Positions 1 through 7,900 of a DNA stretch of 64,000 nucleotides are shown here, one piece after another. The translations under genes were made by a program, and so were the position numbers. The stretch is from Stieleria magnilauensis (GTDB lineage Bacteria; Planctomycetota; Planctomycetia; Pirellulales; Pirellulaceae): positions 2,392,394 through 2,456,393 of the forward strand of contig CP036432.1 of the NCBI GenBank assembly GCA_007753675.1. Direction: 5' to 3'. Each line of letters opens with the position of its first letter. The first letter of the stretch is position 1. The notes under the pieces are model-generated. The model had not been told where the DNA came from. It saw only the letters and a list, made by a program, of their open reading frames with translations, and searched no databases.

Positions 1-1
1 C

Positions 2-226
2 AAGGTCGCTCAGGGAAACAAGATCAAGCGATGGATGGAGACGGAGAAGCTGACCGAGGAACAGGTGATCGACCGGATCTATGTTCGCTGCCTGTCGCGC
101 AGCCCTTCAGCGGCTGAGCTGGCCGATTTGAAAGCCACCGTCGATAAGGCGGAAAACAAGACGGCCGCCTTGGAAGACATCTTCTGGGCCGTGCTCAACA
201 GCCGCGAGTTTGTATTCAACCACTAG
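2..226 (+). CDS. C-terminal end of a DUF1553 (PSD1-type) planctomycete protein, partial
   Basis: Only the last 74 codons are in the window; the reading frame is open from base 2 and ends at a TAG. The visible tail begins KVAQGNKIKRWM, continues through a conserved helix (RIYVRCLSRSPSAAEL) and closes with WAVLNSREFVFNH. This is the usual ending of the large secreted DUF1549/DUF1553 proteins that are abundant in planctomycetes; their biochemical role is unknown, but they usually sit beside DUF1501 proteins and planctomycete c-type cytochromes. The downstream cytochrome/WD40 gene, on the same strand about 340 bp away, fits that context. The true start lies left of the window. Confidence 0.8.
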   Translation, partial: KVAQGNKIKRWMETEKLTEEQVIDRIYVRCLSRSPSAAELADLKATVDKAENKTAALEDIFWAVLNSREFVFNH

Positions 227-260
227 TATTCCGCCGCAGCTTGGTTCTCGGATAGACGGT

Positions 261-353
261 AGTGGACGAGGCGACGAGTCCTTGCCAATCTGCCGACTAC
301 AGAGGACTCGTCGCCTCGTCCACTACCCGAAAGTCGCCTCGTCCACTACCCGA
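261..353. repeat. Perfect 21-bp inverted repeat plus 21-bp direct repeat in spacer
   Basis: In the 339-bp spacer 227-565, bases 261-281 are the exact reverse complement of 304-324, a 21-bp stem with a 22-base loop. Bases 310-330 are repeated exactly at 333-353, so the right arm is partly duplicated. Both arms carry the core GGCGACGAGTCC or its complement. The hairpin follows the DUF1553 stop and might end transcription, but no T-run follows it, so it looks more like a dispersed repeat. No gene is seen in the rest of the spacer. Confidence 0.75.
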
Positions 354-565
354 GAATTGAGCTTCGATAGACGACTAGGAACTTGCGAAGGTTTTGACGA
401 CCTTCGTGACGACAAGAACGCTGAGCCGTACCAGGATGAGTCCTGGACGACAGCGATAAATTACGCGTCGCCCCTCGGGCGACGCTGATTAAACTGGATC
501 GAGTACCGAATTCGACGCGGGCCTAAGCCCCAGGCCCCCTCTCCCCCGCCTTACCCTCTCCCGCC

Positions 566-2563
566 ATGTCTGTTCGATCTGCATTAGTTCGTTTCGCTGC
601 GTTCTCGACCCTGTCGGCTGTATCCGTTTGCCAAGCGGCAGACGCGGCTCCGAAGAAAGTCACCTACGAAGACGACGTCAAACCGATCTTTCGACAGTAC
701 TGCCTGAACTGTCACCAGCAGAGCGACAAAAAGGGTGGACTGGCACTGGACACGTTCGGCTCGGTCGTCGAAGGCGGCGGCAGTGGCGAAGTCGTTTTCG
801 ACGATGGTGATGCCGAGAGCAGCCGTCTGTGGCAACTGGTCAACCACGACGACACGCCCGTGATGCCGCCCAAGCAAGACAAGCTGCCGGCAGACAAGTT
901 GGCGATCATTCGAGCCTGGATTGAAGGCGGGATTCTGGAGAACTCCGGATCCAAAGCCAAAAAAATGAAGTCGAACGCGCTGGCCTTTGTCGCTCCCACC
1001 GGCGGCAAGCCCGACGGCCCCGTCGCGATGCCCGAAACGCTGCCGTTGGAAACCCCGGTCGTCACCTCGCGAGCCGCCGCGGTGACCGCGATCGCGGCCA
1101 GTCCCTGGGCTCCGCTGGTCGCCGTCGCCGGCCAAAACCAAATCGTGATGTATCACAGCGACACCGCGGAACTGCTGGGTATTCTGCCGTTCCCCGAAGG
1201 CGTCGCTCAGGAGCTGCGTTTCAGCGGTGATGGTTCGTACCTGATCGCCGGCGGCGGCGAACACTCCGTGCTCGGACTCGTTGCGATCTATGACGTCAAA
1301 ACCGGCGAACGTGTCGCGACCGTCGGCGACGAATTGGATATCGTGTTCGGTGCCGACGCCAACGACACCCTGTCGCGCGTCGCGATGGGCGGACCGCAAA
1401 AGATGCTGCGGATCTTTGACGTCAGCAGCGGCGAAAAACTGTTCGACATCAAGAAACACACCGATTGGATCTACGCCGTCGCCTACAGCCCCGATGGAGT
1501 GCTGCTGGCCTCCGGAGACCGCTCGGGCGGGCTGATCGTTTGGGAAGCCGAAACGGGTCGCCAGTACCTGGATCTTGCCGGTCACAAAGGCGGCATCACC
1601 TCACTCGCCTGGCGCGATGATTCCAACGTCTTGGCCAGTGCCAGTGAGGACGGGACGGTCAAGCTGTGGGACATGGTCTCCGGCAAGGCGATCAAATCGA
1701 TCAACGCCCACGGCGGCGGTGTCACGGCGGTCCGGTTCGACCACCAAGCCCAATTGGCCACCGCCGGCCGGGACAATCGGGCCAAATTGTGGGATGCAGC
1801 CGGCAAGGAACTGAAGTCGTTCAGCCATGCCGGCGAAGACATGCTGGAAGTCGCCATCACCCACGACGGAAAACGTCTGATCTATGGGGATTGGGCCGGA
1901 TCCGTGTTCAACACTCCGGTCGAAACCCCCGATGCCATGGTCCGCTTGGCAGCCAACCCCGAACCGGCCGCCAAACGGGTTGAAGCCGTCAAAACGACCC
2001 TGGTTTCCATCCAACAGAAACTGACTCCGGCGAAAGCGAATCTGGACCAGGCCAATGCTGCGGTGACGGCTGCTAAGAAGTCGCTGGCGGAATTGGATCA
2101 AAAGGTCGCCGCGCTGAAGAAACAGGCCGCCGAAAGTACAGCTGCCGCCAAAACGGCTGAACAAACGTCTGCAACTTTCGACCAACAGCTGCCGACGCTG
2201 ACCACCGCCGTTCGCGATCTTCAAGACGAAGTGACGGCGCTGCGTGTGGCATTGAAAGCCGACCCCTCCAAGATGATCGCGGTCGCGGAATCGGAAGAGA
2301 AACTGGCGGCGAAATTGACCGACATGGCCAAGCAACGCCGAAACCGGATCGCCCTGATCGATGTCATCAAGACGCACCAGCAAACCGCGGCGGCCCGTCA
2401 GGCCGAAGCGGATAAACTGCTGGCCACCCGCGGGGAGCTGCAAAAGAAGCTTGAACAGGCCCAATCGCTCGCTCAAGCGGCGCAGAAAGCCCACGACGAG
2501 ATCGCCGCGGTCGCCTCGAAGATCCAATCGAAGATGGATCGATTGCTGGCCGAGATCAAATAG
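566..2563 (+). CDS. Secreted planctomycete c-type cytochrome with WD40 repeats and coiled-coil tail
   Basis: A 665-aa protein. Residues 1-25 form a signal peptide ending in CQAADA. Residues 33-125 are a planctomycete-type cytochrome c domain: the haem motif CLNCH is at 46-50 and a downstream MPPKQDKL segment could supply the axial Met. Residues about 165-460 hold repeated WD40 blades (for example LASGDRSGGLIVWEAETG, LASASEDGTVKLWDMVSG). Residues about 465-665 are an Ala/Lys/Glu-rich coiled coil. The architecture suggests a periplasmic haem protein with a protein-binding propeller; no enzymatic reaction can be assigned. In planctomycetes such genes commonly follow DUF1553/DUF1501 genes, as here. 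The ATG at 566 precedes a good signal peptide. The long open frame opposite is a codon-bias shadow. Confidence 0.85.
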   Translation: MSVRSALVRFAAFSTLSAVSVCQAADAAPKKVTYEDDVKPIFRQYCLNCHQQSDKKGGLALDTFGSVVEGGGSGEVVFDDGDAESSRLWQLVNHDDTPVMPPKQDKLPADKLAIIRAWIEGGILENSGSKAKKMKSNALAFVAPTGGKPDGPVAMPETLPLETPVVTSRAAAVTAIAASPWAPLVAVAGQNQIVMYHSDTAELLGILPFPEGVAQELRFSGDGSYLIAGGGEHSVLGLVAIYDVKTGERVATVGDELDIVFGADANDTLSRVAMGGPQKMLRIFDVSSGEKLFDIKKHTDWIYAVAYSPDGVLLASGDRSGGLIVWEAETGRQYLDLAGHKGGITSLAWRDDSNVLASASEDGTVKLWDMVSGKAIKSINAHGGGVTAVRFDHQAQLATAGRDNRAKLWDAAGKELKSFSHAGEDMLEVAITHDGKRLIYGDWAGSVFNTPVETPDAMVRLAANPEPAAKRVEAVKTTLVSIQQKLTPAKANLDQANAAVTAAKKSLAELDQKVAALKKQAAESTAAAKTAEQTSATFDQQLPTLTTAVRDLQDEVTALRVALKADPSKMIAVAESEEKLAAKLTDMAKQRRNRIALIDVIKTHQQTAAARQAEADKLLATRGELQKKLEQAQSLAQAAQKAHDEIAAVASKIQSKMDRLLAEIK

Positions 2564-2822
2564 CGAAGGTGGGGCAAGATTCTTGCTTGCCCTGGGGATC
2601 TGTTTGCATCCGGCAGCCGGACGAGGGTATCACATTGTGCTAATTCTCCCGTTTCTGGGGGTTTTTGGGGCACTTTCTTGCTGTCATCGGGTTTCGATTT
2701 CCGAGTCCCCTTGGGGACTGATCGCTGCGTCATCTAGACTGTGCGTTGGCCGATGGTGCCAGTGCGGCGATAGAGATTTCCCAAACCGATCCAAAACATT
2801 GATCCCGTGACCAGCTAGTCTT

Positions 2823-3833
2823 ATGGAATTGATCATCCTTCGATGCGTTTTCTTACTTTGCGCCGGCGGGGTGTCGTGGATCATCAACACGGCGTTGCCG
2901 AGTGACGCAGACATCAATCCCTACGTCGTCTTTGCCGGCGTGATGGGGATCGCCGTCGTCGCGATCATGGGGGATATCTTTATCCCGCGCAAACGCATCG
3001 ATTCCATCTCCGCGGTTTACTTCGGAGTGCTGATCGGAATTTTGCTCAGCTATATCTTGTGGATCGCGATCGCGCCGCTGTTTGCCCAGTCTTTGCTGGT
3101 CGGCAACGCGGTGAAACTGATCATGGGGATGCTGTTGTGTTACGTCTGTGTCAGCATTCTGATCCAAACCAAAGACGATTTTCGCTTCCTGATTCCCTAT
3201 GTCGAATTTGTCCGGGAAGTCAAAGGCTTTAAACCACTGGTGCTGGACACCAGCGTGGTGATCGATGGCCGAATCGCGGATTTGGTCAATACCGGCGTTT
3301 TTGACAACCAATTGATCATGCCGCGTTTCGCCCTCAGCGAGTTACAGGCGATCGCCGATAGCAGCGATAAACTTCGACGCGTCCGTGGACGCCGCGGATT
3401 AGACGTGCTGAACCGGATGCGGGCCGATGACAACGTCGACCTGATGATCTTTGACCGCGACCTGCCGGAATTAGCCGGCCAAACGGTCGACCTGAAACTC
3501 GTCCTGTTGGCCAAACACCTCGAAGGCAAGGTGGTGACCGGAGACTTCAATCTGAACAAGGTCGCCAAACTGCACAACGTCCCGGTCATCAACCTGAACG
3601 AGATCAGCAATTCGCTGCGTCCGGTTTATCTTCCCGACGAGTCGTTCAACGTCAAAATCATCAAGCCGGGTGAAGGCGCCGAGCAGGGCATCGGTTACTT
3701 GGACGACGGGACCATGGTGGTGGTCGAAGGAGCCCGCAACCGAATCGGCCAGGAGCTCGAAGTGCGTGTGACGAGCACGCTGCAGACCAACGCCGGCAAA
3801 ATGATTTTTGCCAAGTTCGACGCTCGCGGCTGA
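2823..3833 (+). CDS. YacL-like membrane protein with PIN and TRAM domains
   Basis: A 336-aa protein. Residues 5-115 contain about four membrane helices. A PIN domain follows at about 137-260 with the acidic active-site start LVLDTSVVIDGRIADL (Asp142, Asp148) and further acidic residues near DRDLPELAG and VVTGDFNLNKVA. The C-terminal 60 residues (KPGEGAEQGIGYLDDGTMVV) form a TRAM RNA-binding domain. This is the complete YacL architecture: a membrane-anchored presumed ribonuclease, present in many bacteria with physiological substrate unproven. Length and domain order match the family. The 259-bp spacer before it (2564-2822) holds nothing I recognise. Transcription is probably monocistronic. 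Confidence 0.9.
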   Translation: MELIILRCVFLLCAGGVSWIINTALPSDADINPYVVFAGVMGIAVVAIMGDIFIPRKRIDSISAVYFGVLIGILLSYILWIAIAPLFAQSLLVGNAVKLIMGMLLCYVCVSILIQTKDDFRFLIPYVEFVREVKGFKPLVLDTSVVIDGRIADLVNTGVFDNQLIMPRFALSELQAIADSSDKLRRVRGRRGLDVLNRMRADDNVDLMIFDRDLPELAGQTVDLKLVLLAKHLEGKVVTGDFNLNKVAKLHNVPVINLNEISNSLRPVYLPDESFNVKIIKPGEGAEQGIGYLDDGTMVVVEGARNRIGQELEVRVTSTLQTNAGKMIFAKFDARG

Positions 3834-3853
3834 TCTCAGACGGAGTGCGATTG

Positions 3854-3980
3854 GTTAGCGGCAGGGCGCGAGCCCTCCGGTCCGTCAACGTGTTGACAAA
3901 CCGAGACCGGACGGCTCGCGCCGTTCCGCTAACACCATCCCTTTCTTCTAGCGGTAGGCCGCGAGCCCTCCGGTCCCTCT
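3854..3980. repeat. Palindromic repeat family A, one full unit and one partial unit
   Basis: Bases 3854-3933 form an 80-bp near-palindrome starting with TTAGCGG and ending with CCGCTAAC, with inner arms GGGCGCGAGCCCTCCGGTCC and ACCGGACGGCTCGCGCC. A second, left-half-only copy lies at 3949-3980. Related units occur at 4525-4786, 24102-24183, around 12435, and, split by an IS, at 49.9/54.3 kb. They behave like REP/MITE-type mobile palindromes; no coding capacity is evident. Confidence 0.8.
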
Positions 3981-4082
3981 GGCTTCGCGCTGCGACCCTG
4001 ACGGGGTCGAGGGGATTGTGGGACGGGCTTCCCGGAGGTGGCGATGCGCTGACCTCCGGCTACTCGCTGGCATCCCTCCGGA

Positions 4083-4466
4083 ATGTCGATTGTATTACTG
4101 AGCGACTTTAGGGCAGGCACCGCTCTGCGGTGCACACCGCAGAGCGGTGCCACAACAAAGCCCGGAGTCGCGAAGCGCACTCCGGGTAGGGGCGCAGAGG
4201 ACAGGGGAACCCCAGCGGGGTTCAACAAACGGCGCGGCACAATCCGGGGTGCGCAAACGGCGGCGTGAATCGGGCGAACCGTGTTGCTCTGTTCAACCCC
4301 GTTGGGGTTGGCGGCCTGTTGGCGACCGTATCTTGGGGTGCGCGGGCGCGACCCCAAGCTTTGATGTGGCACGCCGCTGGCGTGCGGGCCGCAGGAGCGG
4401 TTGCCGCTCGCGAGTCGTTCCCACAATGCGGTACGGCGAGAAACTCGTCAGTAATACAATCGACAT
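4083..4466. repeat. Hairpin-chain element bounded by 19-bp inverted repeats
   Basis: A 19-bp sequence at 4083-4101 (ATGTCGATTGTATTACTGA) recurs as its exact complement at 4448-4466. Between them is a string of separate perfect hairpins: 4116-4132/4135-4151 (17-bp stem, 2-base loop), 4161-4168/4179-4186, 4208-4213/4217-4222, 4294-4300/4304-4310, 4332-4339/4351-4358, 4370-4375/4379-4384 and 4395-4400/4404-4409. No plausible gene lies inside; open frames here are short and unlike proteins. It occupies part of the 1.08-kb spacer 3834-4913. It could be a structured RNA or a compound non-autonomous mobile element. Confidence 0.7.
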
Positions 4467-4524
4467 CCCTCCGGGATGCTGGAACCGCTGTCGCTCTCCT
4501 GCGACAACAATCCGTGCATCGATT

Positions 4525-4786
4525 GTTAGCGGTAGGGCGCGAGCCCTCCGGTCCGTCAACGTGTTTACGAACGGAGACCGGACGGCTCGCGCCGTTCCGC
4601 TAACACCATCCCTTTCTTCTAGCGGTAGGGCGCGAGCCCTCCGGTCCGTCAACGTGTTTACGAACCGAGACCGGACGGCTCGCGCCGTTCCGCTAACACC
4701 ATCTCTTTTTTCTAGCGGTAGGGCGCGAGCCCTCCGGTGTTTCAGGAACGATGAGGGACCGGAGGGCTTGCGCCCTGCCGCTAACA
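4525..4786. repeat. Three tandem copies of palindromic repeat family A
   Basis: Units at 4525-4605, 4620-4698 and 4713-4786, each a palindrome bounded by TAGCGG and CCGCTAACA, with short linkers such as CCATCCCTTTCTTC between them. The first two are almost identical to each other and to the copy at 3854-3933. The third has a different loop (TGTTTCAGGAACGATGAGGG) that recurs at the IS1182 insertion locus near 49.93 kb. The remaining spacer up to 4913 shows no gene. Confidence 0.8.
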
Positions 4787-4913
4787 CCTCGTCAAACGCA
4801 GGGAATAAATGCTTCACTGCGGTGCCCAAAGGGTGTCGCATTGAACGCGAAAGGGGACGCAGCACCGAAATGCTGCGTCCCCTTTGATCGTGATCCGAGC
4901 AGGACGAGGTGTC

Positions 4914-7900
4914 CTACGCTAACTCGCTTTGGTCATCGGCTAGCAAGGCGAGCAGGTCGTCGTCTTCGTCGTCGGCATCGGCGAAGGTCAACGCGACCGA
5001 TTGGCTCGTCGCTTGCGTCTCGTCGGAATCAGCGACGCTCACCAATTTGGCTTGCAGACTGAGGTCGGCGAAGGCTTCGTCACGCGACGCCGGGTCAGTG
5101 GCGGCAACGTTTGAGGCGAGTTGGTCGCTGACCACGGCTTCGCCTTCACCCGTTTGGGCGGCGATCAACGCCAGATGGTTGATCACCCTCAAGGCATCCA
5201 GGGCGGTCGTCTTCATGTCACCATTAACGTCGGTGTACATCCCCAGTCGCTGGGCTTCCCCTTCACCTTCGCGGGCCAGGGCGTTGATGACCGTCAGGGC
5301 GTCCGAGGGAGTCACAAAGCCGTCGTTATTGACGTCTTCAGGCATCGCCTGGTTCTGCAACGCACTGGCAGCTCGCACGGTCACATTCAGCGCGTGGTAG
5401 CGGATTTGCGAGACGTCGACCGGCTCATCGCGGTCACGCAGCAAGGTGTCTTGGAACGGCGATGAATCGGCCGGGCTGCCAATCACTTGCGTGACGGTAT
5501 CTTGGAACACGGTTCCGGCGGTGAAGAAGACCGTTGCCATCAAGTTCGGCTCGGCCACTCCTCCGCCTTCGGCCACGTTTTGCAGCAGCAAGGAGCCGAA
5601 TTCATCGATGATTCCGCGACGAGCCGCGGTGCCGACGCCGGTGCTGGCGTTGAAATCACCGTCAAATGCGACTCGGAAATCGTAACGGCCGCCGCCCGCA
5701 GCCGGCGCCGGATTGATGATTCCGGTGTCGTACAGCATGTCCAGGTAGGCGGCAAAGACGAACGTGTTGCCTTGGAATTCCGTTCTCAGGTCCTCCACGA
5801 AGACCTGCACGCCGAAGGTCTGTCCCGACGCGACCGACGTGATCGAATTGCCGAACTCATCGACCAAGCCGAAGGAGATATCGACGATGTCGTCGTTGGC
5901 CGCATCACCGATCGCCATCGTGACTTCTGCGATGCTTCGCACGCCATCGCTGGAGACGATCACGTAGGTGAAACTGTCAAACCCGTTGGCGTTGACATCG
6001 GCGAAGTAGTCGATCGTATCATCGCTGAAATCGGTCGGCGTGCCGTTTCGGTTGACGACGGCAGTTCCCAGCGACGGGGCGGTCACAATCCCGAATTCCT
6101 GAAGCGTGCCCGTGGGACCGAACAGGTCATTGTCGAGGACGTCGAGTGTATTGGGCAGCACGCTCTGCACGATACGGTTGCCGACCGAGTCGAAACCATC
6201 GACGAAGGCATCATCGATCGCACTGGCAAAGTTGTCACTGGCCGGGAAGATCGTCAGTTCGGTACGACCGAGACGTTGTTGAGCCGGCGTCAACGCCACG
6301 TCTTCGCCGACCAGGATCGTTTCGGCGACCGGGCTGTCAGCGGGATCGGCGGCGAACAGCGCGACCCCCGGGGAAATCCCGGTCATGGTCAGCGTGAACA
6401 ATTCGGCCGGATCGGTGTGCTGAATCAGATTGCCGTCGCCGGGAATCGGCTGGACCGCACCGACATCGTTGATCAAACCGGGCACGATGGCGTCTCCCAG
6501 TTTGAAACCACCGCCTTGGAAATTTTCACCGAAGGTGATGTCAAATCCGAATGAATCGGTGCTGATCGTGTCGTTGGTCGAAACCAGCTCGTCGGTGTAG
6601 AGCAGATCCAAGAACGCCGAGGCCACGCCTTCGGGGCTGAAGTTCGGATTGTTCAGCTCTTCGACGAACACGCGGACGTAGAACGGTTGTCCGACTTGGA
6701 CGCTGGAGATCGGTTTGTTATTGACGACGTCGAAGATTCCGATCGTGAAGTCGACCAAGTCATCGTTGAGCGCGCCGGGTTGCGAATTGACGGTGACCTG
6801 AGCCGTACTGATCGATCCGTTGGCATCTTCAATGCTGTAGGTGAACTGTTCGGTTCCGGCGAATCCGGGTTGCGGTGTGTACCGAATCGTCTGGCCGCCG
6901 CCTTCCAACGTCACTTGGCCACCCTGGTCACCCGCCGTCACGCTGGTGATCGAGATGCCGCCGAAGATACTCGGCACGTCGTTGTCCAACACGTTCAATG
7001 CCCGGTTGGCCGAACCCTGGGGAATGTCGAAGGTGTCATCCACCGCGATCGGCACGTTGGACCGGAAGTTGACATTGACGACCACCGTGGCGGTGTACTG
7101 CGTGCCGGTCTGGTCGACCACCACGTATTGGAACACGTCACGTCCGGTGAAACCGTTGGGCGGCGTGTATGAGATCGCACGCCCGTTTTCGATGATCGAA
7201 ACGACTCCGCGTGTCCCCACCGTACCGGTGGTGTTGGTCGAGATGATTCTCAGTTGGGTGACGCTGGTTTCGAAATCGTTGGCCAGCACATCCAGCCGGT
7301 TCGAAAGCGAGTTTCTCGAGACGGTGAAGTTGTCGTCGTTGGCGACAGCCGCCTGCTGCAGGATGTCGAACTGGTAATCCTCCACTTCACCCGAATCGGC
7401 TTCCCCGCCGACACCCAGACCGGCAGTCGGACTGTAGCGGAATCGAGCAAAGGTCGATCCGACCACCGCGTCGGTGGGCACGTTCACGGTCAGCGTCGAA
7501 GTACCGGCGGCAAGTTGAAGGTCCTTGAACACCTGCTCCGAAGCGTCGAAGACACCGTTGGCGTTGAAGTCGATCCAGCCTTGCAGGAAGGCCGCGCTGC
7601 CGGTGGTATTACGCGTCGTGACGGACAAGCTCGCTGTGCCACCCGGTCCCAACGGCGACAACAGCAGCACGCCGTCTTCATCGTCGATGTTGTTCAGATC
7701 GTCGCCGAGTGCGGACGTGGTCGGGATGCCATCGGTCTCCCGATCGACCAATGCACCAAGCCCCAAGGCCGTGCTGATGCCGTGGCTGGGGCCATTGGCA
7801 GCGACGGTCGTTTGATACGTATCCGGGGCATCACCGTAGTCGCGTGACGGCAGGTTCCCGAAGTTGTAATTGTCTGTCAATCCAATTCCATTGAAATTGA

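Noticed and set aside
584-1585. Minus-strand frame of 333 codons opposite the cytochrome/WD40 gene
   Set aside because: Low-complexity Arg/Asp/Gly/Val composition typical of the antisense of a GC-rich gene; the plus strand carries clear signal peptide, haem and WD40 motifs.
4147-4887. Frames of 190-246 codons across the 4.1-4.9 kb spacer on both strands
   Set aside because: They translate palindromic repeats (for example SGRARALRSVNVFTNGDRTA repeated) and have no protein-like features.
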